A DNA stretch of 64,000 bases from Marisa cornuarietis (GCA_004794655.1 SMMW01000627.1:1921501-1985500), one strand, 5' to 3'; counted from the stretch's first letter, positions 1-12,700 are shown. Notes: a model not told the origin generated them from the letters alone. Numbers and translations are program-made.

Positions 1-182
1 CTTAATGATGCTTTCTTGCTCATCATCACTTATGTCGACAATCACTTTAAAGCATTTTGTTGTCTTGTATTCTTATCTTCCTTCTTTGTCTTTGTTGTTT
101 GTTTGTTTGTTTGTTTGTTTGCATGCTTGCTTTATCTTGCTCGGTTTTTTTTTTTTGACGTTTAAAGTTTAAGAAACCTCTG
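1..182. other. AT-rich non-coding sequence
   Basis: T-rich sequence with a short GTTT run around 90-120. I see no coding potential or other structure. Confidence 0.5.
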
Positions 183-448
183 CAGGGGCCAGTTGTACAT
201 TTCTAAACCTTAAAAAACTGTTCTAAAGAAGCAAAATCTCTTCTTAGCCATTTTGATGCATTGCAGAAAAACATACAAAAAATTGTACTGACAGGACGGA
301 AAGTCAAACCTAAACAACTTTATCTTACTTAAAGCAGTTTTAGTTTTTAAAATTCTAAAATTGTGGTGTGCACTTTAAACTAATTATCTAAATAGAGTTA
401 AGGCCTAAGGTGTTTAAAATCAGAAATGTGTTGTGCAACTGGCCCCTG
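183..448. mobile_element. MITE with CAGGGGCC termini
   Basis: The left end starts CAGGGGCCAGTTG and the right end is its inverted copy (CAACTGGCCCCTG). The match continues inward imperfectly: an ATTTCT...TTAAA block on the left mirrors TTTAAA...AGAAAT on the right. There is no open frame, so this is a short non-autonomous DNA transposon of 266 bp. CAGGGGCC-type ends are common in the hAT superfamily. I could not find a convincing target duplication, so the superfamily is uncertain. Confidence 0.6.
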
Positions 449-558
449 ATGTGCAGCTAGCCTCTGGACAGCTAGGATTTGTTTAAACAAGTTATAAAAA
501 TAAAACACATTAGCCAGCTGCGAACAATATTATGAAAGTTAAAACCTTGCTCTCATAA

Positions 559-715
559 CACTCACACACAGACTCACGCACACTCTGGCCTTCACACACA
601 GACTCACGCACACACACACGCCTTTACTCTCTCACACACACACACACAGGCCTTCACACACACATACACACCCCCCCACACACACACACAAACACACGCG
701 CGCGCAGAGCACACA
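559..715. repeat. Interrupted CA-rich microsatellite
   Basis: Imperfect (CA)n with embedded GACTCACGCA and CTTTACTCT interruptions, ending in a short CG-alternating stretch. Confidence 0.85.
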
Positions 716-813
716 GAGAGAGGGGTACCTGCAACCTCAAGCCGAGACAAATGTGTGGGTTAGAATTTGCCGACTTGATTTATTTGAAGTCAGTTAGTTC
801 CGTTAATTAGTTC

Positions 814-1152
814 TTAAGGTGCATCAGGCTCTAAGAGTCTGGCGGAGAAATGTTCTCTGTTTACTACGCTAAGCTTGTTAATCTCCGCGGGGAGATAAAG
901 CTCTAACCTTTGTGAAAATAAACTCTCTGCTGACACGACCCTACAACCAGCAGTGAAGACTCTTATGTCAAATCCCGTTAGGACGAGGGCCTTGCCTCGC
1001 GCCAGCAGGAGTGGCTGGTCGGACCTGGTATAGGGCCGCCTTGGCCGCTCCTTCAACCACTCTTGCACCCAGCCCTCAGCTACAGTAGTTCCCTGCTGAG
1101 GTATTCGCCAGTAGAATTTCTGTTGGCGGTGATATCGATGTGACTTTATTAA
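814..1152 (-). other. Unassigned 112-codon open frame, possible exon or old repeat
   Basis: The frame is open from just after a TGA (1153-1155) to a stop at 814-816. It has no ATG in its upstream part, and the first usable start is a GTG at 1068. The composition is fairly protein-like, with KFYWRIPQQGTTVAEGW near the start and a basic stretch KERPRRPYTRSDQP. I recognise no family. It could be a terminal exon of a minus-strand gene, a fragment of a transposable element, or chance. No strong polypyrimidine tract precedes it. Confidence 0.2.
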
Positions 1153-1227
1153 TCAGTGTAGCGTCTGCTACAAAATAAAAAGATTTCAACGCCTCACAAA
1201 TTAGGGTGAAGGGAGCTGATATAAAAG

Positions 1228-1491
1228 TGATATGAACTAGGGTTTGTACTGATAGGAAAGTGATATGAACTAGGGTTTGTACTGATAGGAAAGGGATATG
1301 AACTAGGGTTTGTACTGATAGGAAAGGGATATGAACTAGGGTTTGTACTGATAGGAAAGGGATATGAACTAGGGTTTGTACTGATAGGAAAGGGATATGA
1401 ACTAGGGTTTGTACTGATAGGAAAGGGATATGAACTAGGGTTTGTACTGATAGGAAAGGAATATGAACTAGGGTTTGTACTGATAGGAAAG
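1228..1491. repeat. 33-bp tandem minisatellite, 8 copies
   Basis: Eight consecutive units of exactly 33 bp share the core GAACTAGGGTTTGTACTGAT. They are nearly identical; most differences fall at the base or two joining units (AAAGT against AAAGG or AAAGA). High similarity implies recent expansion. Confidence 0.95.
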
Positions 1492-1599
1492 AGGAGACGG
1501 ATCGAAGACTAATTGTTACGAGTTTGTTCTGTGCAGGTTACCTGGAAAACAATGTTAGTTGCTTTTAGGTCAGAGTTTCTTTGTTGGTTTGTTTGTTGG

Positions 1600-1626
1600 T
1601 TTCTTTCTTTCTTTCTTTCTTTCTTT
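1600..1626. repeat. (TTTC)n microsatellite
   Basis: Short run of TTTC units. Open frames that cross it (about 1513-1815) are not convincing genes. Confidence 0.8.
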
Positions 1627-1835
1627 TGTTTGTTCAGGGGATTTCAGGGCTTGTCAAAATCTACGCTTGAGATGCAGCCTTGTCTATACTTGCATCAGTG
1701 TCACACATGTGCCTTTCTCACACCCGTTAATGAGACTGCAGCATTTTTCACCGTCGACCTAAGAAATTTCCAAATCCTTCCAACCTGGTTTCTGACCGAA
1801 ACTTTTTGGAAGTAACAGTTATGTTTGCGTTTTCA

Positions 1836-1836
1836 C

Positions 1837-1932
<96 letters not shown>
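1836..1932. repeat. (CG)n/(GT)n microsatellite
   Basis: Alternating CG dinucleotides pass into GT and GTGC repeats, about 97 bp of purine-pyrimidine alternation that could favour Z-DNA. Confidence 0.9.
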
Positions 1933-1935
<3 letters not shown>

Positions 1936-3409
1936 CTGAATGAATGAATGCAGGCTTTTGAAACAAAAAATTATGATTATTGGCGGTGTACAGTGACAGT
2001 GGTCTGCACATTAAAGTTCGGCATTTTTACATCGAGTCACAAACAGAGAAACCCGTCGACACCCGGCTGCTAGTCCTTGGTGTAACTGTAAAGTTTCACG
2101 ATTTCTGTTCACTGCGGAGAGATGGACAACTCTATAGTAATCGGGATCTTGGCAGTTAAACACTAACGGCGAAATAAGCATCACATAACATTTCTTATCC
2201 TTTCCGCAATTGGCTCTGTGTTACTACTGACTAAAACTGACCAAGCCGTGTGTCGACCACCGTCACTGTAACCGTCGCTGTAACTACAGCTAATAAGTAC
2301 ATTTAGTTGGTTGACTACCGCTGTGGTGGCATAAACAAACCGCTTCATCGACTAGCAACGTCACCAACGACAGTCGCCGCTGTAATGGTCTCACCTGGTT
2401 ACCGTTTAATGAGAGGAGCAGGGCAAACGGTCCTCGTCCCCGCGGAGATCGAATGTTGCAGGGAGCCCCCCCCCACCCTCATCACGCCCCCACTTAAAGA
2501 GAAGAAAAGCTGCATTCTTTGAGGAGGTAGACTGAGGTAGCCGAGAAGACACCCGTCGACACCCGGCTGGTAGTCGGGTGTAAAGTTTCCCGGTGTCTGT
2601 TTCTGCGGACTAAGAGTAACTAGATGACTAGACAGCCTATTAAAAGGTTTTGTTGTAGTAGAAGAAAAGTGAACAGGATCTCTTCGTTTGTGTGTGTGCG
2701 TGCATGTGTGTGTGTGTGTGTGTAAATAAAAAAGCAAGATTTTAACTTTCATATTGTTGGGAGTTAGCTAATGAACTCTTTTCTCGCCCTCCCCCCCACA
2801 CACACACACACAAAGCGGGGATGGAGAGAGAGAGAAAAAAAAAACGAACCACATATAAATGGTCGTTAATCGACTTAACGCTTTTAAGTGAGAAATCTTG
2901 CACCACAGGCTGACTCACTCAGTTTAATGTAGGCTCGTGATCCTTGTAAAACCTTAAATCACCACCCGATCAACATACCCTCCAGACTATTCTTCTTTGT
3001 GTGGGACAGTAGGTCCCATCCATCCACCCACCCACCTCTACATTAGCGTCCCAACCCCCTCCCGACAGTCCTCTGTGAGCATCACTCACTAGCCCCGACC
3101 GGATATAGAGACTAGACACAGGATAAAAATGTCGATGATGAAATTGTCTTTAGTCCCTACCAACGAATTTTAGCTTTTTTTAAACACTGGATCTGAAAAA
3201 CACGGGCTTTTTCTAAAATAATTTTTTTTAGTATTTTGCTAAGTTTCTATAACAAATGAGACACTGTTGAGATTGTAACAAAATAAATAAATAAATTTTG
3301 TTGTCAGAACTCTTGAACACAGAAAGAAAAGTAATTTTGTCAGACATGAGAATTTAGACTTTTCCGAATTTAAATTGTTTTTTAAAAGTTAAACTGTATT
3401 ATTGTAAAT

Positions 3410-3451
<42 letters not shown>

Positions 3452-4380
3452 ACTGTGGTAGCTTAGCGAAAAGCTAAGACACTTTTTGTTTATGTGACAT
3501 TTGTAATGCGGCTTCTAGTTTCTCTGCAGCAGGAGTATTTTATATTAATCTGATTTTCCTGGAGTATATTGGGAGGGAACTTATCTCTAGTCGCATCTGT
3601 GTGTACGCATCTCTCTCGTCTAAAGAATTGTCACACACACACACACACACAGAGTGCACGTGAAGACATTCGCAACGGGTGCACTCACATTGTTTTGCAT
3701 GGGCTGTGCACAGTGTTCAGCTAGGATGCACTTCACTCGTTAGTCTGGGGCCTGGCAGGGATGGGCGGGTGTACACAGCTTCGAGCTGAAGCTTTCCCGC
3801 TCTTCTGACATTCTGACATTCTCGCGACCAACCAGGCACCATGGCGGCTGAAGCTGCCAGCTGTCACTCCGGATTGGAGCTTCGAACTGACAGTGATCCC
3901 CACCCCAAAATGGGAAGATGCGGTTCAGTATATTGCCCATCTATGCCTACACTTTCCTTTTCACTTTCAAAGCCACTTTCTTAATTTAGCTGGTTAATCT
4001 TCCGTCTATTCAGTGATACTTAGCTTTTCACGGCCGTTCACAATGAGATTCCCACCGCGCTACTAAAATGGAATTCCCGAACCGAACGAAACTACTGCTG
4101 ATTAACTATGCATGTAGGGCGAGGTCACCACCCAGACAAATGAACCAGCAAACGCCAGCGATTCTTATCCACAGCCCACCCACCTCCCTTCAATCTTCCC
4201 TCAGCAAACCGAATACTTGTGCTACGCTTTTGTCAATCTCAACAGCATCTACTGAGAAATGTTTGTGTTGAGACTTTCACGAGGGTCGACAAGCAAGGCC
4301 ACACCACCCTCACATCGCCCCCCCCCCTGTCGTATTTTTATGTCTCGTCGTCTGCACGAGCGAAGCCCAATGTAACGCGG
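1933..4380. other. Intergenic sequence upstream of the TNF-like gene
   Basis: No convincing coding sequence. It contains GT/CA microsatellites (2687-2723, 3413-3449, 3634-3651) and a pair of diverged direct repeats at about 2056-2115 and 2552-2610 sharing GTCGACACCCGGCTG. Confidence 0.5.
3413..3449. repeat. (CA)n microsatellite
   Basis: Uninterrupted CA dinucleotide run. Confidence 0.9.
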
Positions 4381-4386
4381 TTTCTG

Positions 4387-4608
4387 ATTGGTCGGTGCGT
4401 CATCATTCCGGTGGAAATTCCGGGCAGGGTTGTACGTCAATAAAACCTGCTGTGAAAGTTGAGAGCCAGCTAGATAACAAGGCTTTCGTCGCCAGGCCAG
4501 AGAAGTTTGGTCGCCTGTTGAATTGGTCCGCACGTAGCTGCTACAGCAGGAGGGACGCTTTCTGAGGACTTTTTCTCCAGATTTGGTGAGATGGGATTCA
4601 TATAAATA
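4387..4608 (+). promoter_or_regulatory. Candidate promoter of the TNF-like gene
   Basis: A TATA box (TATAAATA) lies at 4601-4608. Inverted CCAAT boxes (ATTGG) lie at 4387-4391 and 4522-4526. The palindrome TGGAAATTCC (core 4413-4421) fits the Rel/NF-kB consensus HGGARNYYCC. The layout is that of a focused RNA polymerase II promoter, with initiation expected near 4632-4640 (TTCAGGA at about 4636). A second TATAAAT at 4747 could be an alternative. These are sequence matches only; a kB site would suit an immune-inducible TNF gene. Confidence 0.5.
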
Positions 4609-4636
4609 CATTATCTTCGCTCGACCAGACAGCGTT

Positions 4637-5045
4637 CAGGATTCTTTCATCATCGTCTGCGCGATTTGCCGAGTACCTGTGCTCCATTTCGCCGGTGTCG
4701 TTGACAGGGACCCCACAAGCAGCTGGTGTAGTAGTTCTCTAGTTTGTATAAATCAAGGGTTGAGCTACTTGACGAGACGAGACAGTCTGTTCACTTTTCT
4801 GTACACAGTAGATTTATTTTTCGGCTGTCGTCTGCAATAGTGTGTGTTTCGCCGAGACTTGATTGGCGTAGGCGTGCCATTCATTGCCGAGGTCGGATTG
4901 ATCGCTTCGTCCTACAAAGCTCGGGTGCGCTCAACACCCCGCTCAGTCGGATCGGCCAGTCGTGCGGTCTGCTCCACATACAAGGACACTTGGATTGCGC
5001 CATACCATCTGTACCATATTTGTGTTGTCAGCGTTCCCAAGAAAG
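4637..5045 (+). other. Putative 5' UTR exon 1 of the TNF-like gene
   Basis: Inferred leader exon from about 30 bp after the TATA box to a splice donor AAAG|GTAGGT at 5045/5046. There is not one ATG on the plus strand from 4594 to 5096, where six or so would be expected by chance. That fits a scanned leader joined to exon 2, whose first ATG (6262) is the initiator. The exact start is uncertain. Confidence 0.5.
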
Positions 5046-6251
5046 GTAGGTTTTGCTATTGATTTTGTTCAGGTCTTTGTCCGATCAATAATAATCATGC
5101 CGGACAGTGTTCGGCACACAAGAAATCGTCATGCAGTGTAAGAGGGAGGTTAGTATTCTAAGCTATAAATAAAATGTGCATAGCCGACACGCCTTGACAG
5201 TCCACATGCCACTGAATATGTTGTACCAGGTTACTGAAAAGCCTTTTACTTGTGACCTGATTATACACCACACACAGTGAATGGGGCACGTGTACATTGT
5301 ACAGGGGTGGTCGATACCCGATACGGGCTTCATTATTTCGTCGAGTACTTGTCGGGCCGATAGTTCATAAATGATCTGAAGAAACCGAAGTGTTGACACA
5401 CAGCATATTAGTAATTTTCTTCAAGCTTTAAACTCCAATGTTAGACACAGTTCGGGTTTGGACATGACTTTATTCGCAGGTGAAATGTACTTTTCTCTCC
5501 ATGCTCTAATTATAGCATACAGCTAGCAATCGATTAATGTAAGCGGGCAGGGGTAGTTATTTCCGTTATTTCTCAATCGTGCTTAGTGAAGGGAGTGTAG
5601 GGGGGTAGTGCTGCTTTGCAGTTTTAATGATCATTAGCTACTAATTTACTTGCCTAAAACTGAGTGAACACTGAAAGAGAGAGAGAGAGAGAAAATGTTG
5701 TAGGGCTGTCATAATGAATCGTCTCAGCTCCGGAACAAGGAAAAACCCATTTTATGCAAGTAGAAAATCGTCAGTATAAAACTGCATTTAGTAGTTAACA
5801 ATCAATCCATTGTTTATTTCTGAATACTTTGCGAAGGAACCATTTATCTACTCCATATGTATGTGCGCGTGCATGTGCGGCCTGTTAGTGCATAACGGGC
5901 TGTTTTTTCCGCAGCCTTAATACATGCAGCTTCTTCTGCAAAGATCTCTCGAAACAGGATGGGTTGGGCGTGTCGTCGGGTGCTATGGCAACAAGGCTAC
6001 GGAGGGAATAGCCAGGCCACTGAAATTAGACGAAATGAGCATATAGTCGACCTCTTGCATACCCGTCTTATATCAATCCTGCTGCTGTCATAAAGTTTTC
6101 TTCACACTTTTGCTTATGAACACCGTGCACGTTGTGTATAATGTGCACACACGCACGTGTGTACAGATATGTAGAGAGAGAGAGAGAAGTGAAAGAAAGA
6201 GCGTTGATAAGTTCTCTAATCATATCTGAGATTACCTGTATATGTCGCCAG
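5046..6251 (+). other. Putative intron 1 of the TNF-like gene
   Basis: Begins GTAGGT and ends TCGCCAG just before exon 2. It contains GA-rich runs near 5676 and 6174 but no coding sequence I can support. Confidence 0.45.
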
Positions 6252-6723
6252 CAGAGACAACATGACGGGCACTGTTCACTTTGACGTTCCCGACACGGCC
6301 CTCGACAACTCGCCTCCGCGGTTGCCAGGTCGCCGCCTGCTGCGGCCCGTGTCCATGGAGGAGGCCGACAACTCTGTGAACGAGATTCACGAAAGCTTAC
6401 CCAGGCGAGCAGCAGTGCGTCTGTACAGACAGATCAGCTCCGGCTTCAACTCCAAGACGATCCGCTGCATCCTAGTGGTCTCCTTATGCCTGAACATGAT
6501 TTTCGCTGTCCTCATCGGCATCTTTGTTGGATTCTGGAAGTCGTCCAAAGAGTTCGAGACGGCGATGATGCCACAGAGTCGCTACCTGCCCGGCGCTGAC
6601 CTTCTGACCTGCTTGCCGTGCACTGATCAAGGGATACCCGGGCTGGTCGTCTACATGCGGTCTCGAAACGGGGTGTGCTGTACCAAAGACACAGTCCCTG
6701 GGTACGACCAGGCAGACAGAATG
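6252..6723 (+). CDS. TNF-like gene exon 2: start codon, membrane anchor, stalk
   Basis: The acceptor is TCGCCAG at 6250-6251, with a second CAG three bases on (NAGNAG type). Ten leader bases precede ATG at 6262. The exon codes for residues 1-154 and ends after the ATG codon at 6721-6723 with donor ATG|GTAAGT, phase 0. Reading through the donor stays open to 6957, but that extension is intronic: it runs into GA-rich low-complexity sequence. Confidence 0.85.
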
Positions 6724-9700
6724 GTAAGTTGTCGGTTGTATATTTCTGAGTCCTTTTTCATTCCTTTAATCTTTCTTCTAGTTGAGGAAAATGCAAAGGT
6801 AGGGAGGAGAGAGAGAGAGGCGGGGTGGGGGAGAACATTAACTGGCTTGAACATCAGCATGGTTGCTTCTAGAAATTCCTTCGCCAGCCGCGATGCAGTT
6901 GGCACATGTTCAGTGATTTCTAATGAAGGGAATGGCAAAGGACTTGCTACCCTTTAGCTTTCTGGGGCTTGTTGCACTCGAGGGCAATGTTACTGGGAGT
7001 GTGATAGCTTCCCTGAGTACTTCGTGTTGCTTATAAATCGTTACACCGGTCTGCAGGTGACAGTAAAAATTAAACTCATCAAGGGGGAGACTTGCGCCAT
7101 TATGACTTAAATTACAACCTGGAGATATTCAGGTCTTGGCTAGTTTAGATGATACGTTGTGAGTTAAAAAATTCAGACAAACAGACGCACAGACAAACAC
7201 TAGCATGCAGTCAGTCTGACTAACAGGCACTACCCTGTTTTTGCGGACAGAGTAATTTGCTGAGATTTATGATGGAGGATTGACAATGAAGGAAAAAGAG
7301 TGGGGAGGAAAAAGTAGATATCCTGGTTAGAATAATCAAAACCGCAGCTGGAGCCCAGAGGCAGTCCCCTCGCCGAGTTCAGACAGAAGGTGTGTCTTTA
7401 TCATGACGATTGGTAGAGTGCTTCTCCATCATAGTTCATGCATCAGGTTGGGGCAGGGTTTGCAGTCACGATTAATCATCCATTGCCGTAATCAGAAGTT
7501 AAATTCACTTTAAAACATACAAAATGTGAGAAATTGTAATCTGTACAATGCTGTAACCCTTAATGTTGCTCAAAATATGAGAAACATGAACTTCCCGGAT
7601 TAGAACCTTTCATGCCGGAGGTGACAAGCAACTCAGACGCAAATTCCTTTACTGAGCTCCCCCCCTCCCCTACACAAGACACTGACAGACCTAATCGAGT
7701 TATGTTTGCGAGACTGTGGAGTGTTACCTCAACAGTATGTTATGTACAACATCCGGAACTTCCCCGGTGACTGTGGTGATATATGGCCGGCGTCACGTAT
7801 GACAAACTGTATCTTGTTTTCACCTTCCGGATCTTCACAACCGACGACGAACCCCCTGCCTCCCCCAGGTGTATTTTTAGCCAAGTCTGAGGTCAGGGGG
7901 AAATTCTGCTACGACAGTATGTGGCTTGTAAAATTATGCGATAGGGTTTCGTGTTTGCAGCGAGAGCTATCCAGGGACTGCGCTAAAATTTAAAAAAAAA
8001 AAAAATTCGGGGAGGGCTTCGTGTCGTGGCCCTACCCATACACTCGTGTTTTGCTAAGTCATGGCCACATACATATGATCCATATTTATGGATTTCACCT
8101 TCACACACACACCCATTTGCTTTTATTTTTTAAAGTTATTTTATGTGTGTAATCTATGTTGAGAACCAGTGAACACAAACAAGCAACCAAGGTTTATATG
8201 AAGAACGTTAGACGATTGTCATGATAATGTTAAAGATAACAACTTCTCCAATATTTCGATTTAACAATCTCTACACACCCAACATGTCTCTACCCACCTC
8301 TCCTGTCAAGCCTCAAAGCTTCATGGAAAACCTTAGTTTCTCGCAAGACCCCTAGTCACCCATAGTCCATCCATCGTCTTGAGGGAGGGCAGTGGTGTGG
8401 CGGGCTGCTCGGTGCCTTTACTGATCCCATGCCAAGACTTCCTCCATAGTCCTCTACCGTGAAGAATGGTGCTGCCACCATAAACACAGGGCGAGTGGTG
8501 GTCACAGCACGCGGGGGCCACGCTGTAGCCGTATAACAGTTTAAGTGTATCCTGTGCATATCCTGTTGTGCAGTTTACACAGATCGTGTTCTAGCTACGC
8601 TTATATCCTGCTCCAACAGGCACACTCCTAAAAAACGAGAAATAGCTTACTATCATCTCTCCTGACAATGAGATACATAATGATTGTACACTAGTTAATG
8701 TTAGGTATATTTGTAGAACAGGATTGGCCTGTACAGGAATACATTAGCAGAGATCTTCACACGTGTGTATACAGAACAAGATTATCATACAAGTGGCAGA
8801 GGAAGGTGGTGGTGGGGGGAATCTCCATGCTGACAGTGAACGATGTTCACATTCTTGTCTCCTCAGCATCTTGAGGAGGCGGCAGCCCTCCTTGTCCCCG
8901 GTTCCTAAGCCACTGCATACTTGCACATTGATCTTGCCACTTAGCTTTTAGTTGCCGGAGAAAGCATGTGGGAGGTGGGGGAGGGGACATGTCAAATGTG
9001 TCAATGAGTGCTGCGTTTTTTTCTTGACTTTCAAACTCTACAGATTTGTTTTGTTTTTTTAAATATAGAACGGGAACAAATGCATACATTTTTGGGAATA
9101 ATATGTACAGCGTGTTTTTGCTGATGCTTGATGAATATCTATAAGTATCACATTTCTTACTTGTTGAATATTGTAGAGTGTAGGTTTACTTTTCCACCGC
9201 TAGCAATAGATATATTATCTCACAAGCTGCTTCTTTTGTTCCTGAGTCATCTTACCCGGTTACACGTTTGAGGTTTATGTTCTAATCCATTTAAAGGCGA
9301 CCTGATATACCTTCACATCGCATAGCTCAGTGTCACTTTCAGTGTCCCACCTCAAGACCGGATCAAAGGTGTTTGTCAGTTATCGCCGATTGTAAACAGA
9401 ACAATTGGGAGGAGTCCTTTTCCAGTCTCTTGCCCTGTAAAGTACGGCTGAAATCGGTTTCAGTAAATTACAGTCTGGACGTGGCATCATGCTGTGAGGA
9501 GTTGGTCATGGCGGCAAAGGACATCATCAGGCCGAGGGTCATGCCGTGGAGAGACCGAGCGTCGCGTCTGTTATGTCACGAGGGCGGGCGGCGTGGGGGG
9601 CTCGCCCCGACTGACAGGCGCTGGAAACCAGTCGCTCTCGGCTTGCGTGAGAAAGGCATTCCAGAGAAGATTGTGGCACAAGGCCTGACGCAATTCTCCC

Positions 9701-12700
9701 CGAACTCTTCCACCGTCCCGCTCACTGCACGAGATGTCGTCTTGCACCTGTTTCATTTCACCCGGCTAAGAGCTTTACCCGGCCCCGCAACCGCTTCGCA
9801 TAAAAGGGAACGTGGGTCGCATGGTGTGGGCGAAATTGATTTGCGGCAGGTTTGATCAAGGGAGGGGAGGAGAAAGCAAGGTTGGAGGAAGGGGGGTGAT
9901 TGTAGAACGAAGCCAGAAGGATTAAGGAAGGGTGGAGCAAGGGGTGGGACTCAAATGGTTACAGGGATGATGGAATAACAGCTAACAAGTTAACGCAAAG
10001 TGAAACAGTAGGAGGAGGGGAGGAGGAAAGACTGTACCAACACCCGCTATCTCCACTTCTCGGGTGGCTCACGTGAGACGTTCTCACGCTTGTCGCTGTT
10101 CAGGGTATCAGGGCAGCATGGCGCAACACTTTTCGGGTGGGCTTGTGATGGTTTTTACTACATTTATCTACAGTACCCTGGGTGAAGCTGACGAAATATT
10201 GCATAATGCCCTTGTCGGTGTACTTTGCTTGTCGATGCTGACTTCCCACGTGGTTGGTCTTGTGAAGTATTTGATAAGACCACCCCTTTATGGGTTTTAC
10301 GACTTAATTCTTGCGTTTGTGCAGATCTTGCTATTTACTGTCACTGAGCATACTCACCGCTATCTGCCGACTTTATTATTATTTTGCTAATAAAACCACC
10401 ACCACCACTACAGCAAATACCTAATATTATTATTAGTAGTGGTGCTTGTAGCAGTAGTAGCAACTCTTGGTCTTCTCCTCCTGTTCCTAACCATCTGGAC
10501 CAAGAGATGCCCACCCTATTACAAACAGTTAACCTGTCGTTCGCAGCTTGCCTCAAGCTTTGCGACACACTTCAGATATCACGCCTATGCTCAACAGTTC
10601 ACAACTGATAACAGCAGCAAGGTTTGTGAAACTGCCGAGAGTTGAGGTGGCTTGTACAGACACGATCACATGAATTCTTCAATGAGTAGGCGAAGGTGAA
10701 GGAAATCAATGCTTTTATCTCAAAATAGGTCGAAGCGGTCCGAATGTTCTAGAGTAATATCCCTGCTGATTTTCTGCATCCCTTTTCTTATAAGAAAGGG
10801 AGGACACCAGGAATATGGCAATCACAATACTGTTTATTGGAATTTATAGTTTGTAGCAATATTGACTGTTTTGAAATCGATAAATATACTTATATCTGTG
10901 TTCATGTTAATGTTTTATGTTTTCATCCGTTTGTTGCTGTATTTGAAACCTTTTCTTAAAAATAACTCTTTACTTACTCCACCCATGCCAAATTTGGTTT
11001 CTGGTGTGTATTTTCTGTTTACTTTAGAGAATAGTATGAGTAGTGTTTGTTATCATGTTTGATGACTATCATTCAATTTTCGTTCGTTTGTTTGTTGCAG
11101 TTGCAGATGACACGCGACTACCTTATAGGTGAGAAAGGTGAGAAAGAATCCTTGAATATTTTGGCAAAGAACTGTAGCACCAGGATTAAGAGCACTGATT
11201 TGACCGAGACTTAGAATGACTGGAATGGTGAGGTTTAAATAAACCCAGGAATGCCGCAAAGGTTAATGTTTACCCCCGTCTGACTTCACAGACAATTGGA
11301 ATGTTAAGCAGCTCCTTTGATTCCTGCCTGTCTGATATCAGTCTATCAGGGCGCAATTCCCTTGTCAAACTGTTTTGTTTCAAATGAAAAATTGTTGTTT
11401 TTAACTTTCTTTCTTTCACGTATACAACGTTCCTGGCAGAACAATCACTTTTGGCGAATAAAAGAACATGGTGAATTTATCCTAGTTATCCTTCGCCATC
11501 ACTTTCCACATTCTTGTCTTCGAGGCGTTCCATGGTGCAGTGGTTAAGACCCGTACTGTAAATGTCGAATGTCGTGGGATCGAATCTCAGTCAGGGCTGT
11601 CTTTTCTCTGCAGTCTGCACATTATATAGCTTCAGTTGCTGACTCGGTGTTAAATACCAGCCCCATTTTCACCCACTTCTCTCGTTCATTCCTTTTGCTG
11701 TTTGATTATCCACACAACCACTCAGCTGCTGCTGTTCTTGAGGCTGAGGAAGAGCTACATTTTGTTCTAGTTCGTTGCACCTTTTTTCCTGCTGGTCGCT
11801 GTCCTGTCGGGGTTTTCCCCCCAGGTAAAACCGCTCATTTATCTTTGTTCTCGTCCACTCACCTGTTTCGTTTATGGTTGTGACACTCATTACAGCCTGC
11901 AACTGAATCTTTTCTCTCTCCCCCCCCCTCCCTAACTTCCTCCCTCCTTTTAAAGCATGGCTGTCGCTGCTGACAACCATTAAAACTAACTGACGGAGGG
12001 TCTCGATGTCTGTAACGAGTACGAGTATGTCACGATCTTGGCTAGCAAGCGATGCAGGTGGCCGGACATTCACTGAATAATAAAGTAGCCTTAAAACGCA
12101 AGCAGTATAGTCGTGATGTTTTGAGTCACTGCTCGTTCCGTCCAGAAGCATTTAACGCAGCGCAGTCATGCAACATGCATAACCGTTAACCGCACGCGGC
12201 ACGTGTAATACAGCAGAGAGCATTCATAGGCTTCGTAAAGCAACAATGTTTCAAAATACTTTTGGCCACGGTTTGCCATGCAGTGTTGTAATTTACGGTC
12301 ATATGTTTTGTGCACAGGAAAGACCGTTAACTGCAAGCAGAACGGGGATTCGAAAACCCTGGCCACACCTGCTGCCCATTTGACCCTTGACGTCACCAGG
12401 TCCATCAACAATCTGCACACCTTGCCCAGTGAACAGCGTAAGTAGTACACTCCTACACATACATAATATATATACGTGCTTTTTCTTTCTTATTTTCTTT
12501 CTTTTCTCTTTCATTTTTCATTCTTTCTCACGGGAAGACGCTTCCATTGTTCGTTAAAAAAAAAAATCGACGTCTGCGTGCACTTACCGTTTCTTACCTT
12601 GCAATTTCTCTGATTTGCTTGCATGTTTATAATTTTCTCGACATGTTTGCCTTATCAAAGAGCCGTACAGGCAAACATGATAATCGGGTTATAAATACTA

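Noticed and set aside
6724..6957. Read-through of exon 2 of the TNF-like gene to a stop at 6957
   Set aside because: A consensus donor ATG|GTAAGT ends the exon, and the extension lacks the TNF homology domain.
9373..9855. 160-codon frame in TNF intron 2
   Set aside because: No domain features, lies between well-phased exons, and composition is not distinct from the intron.
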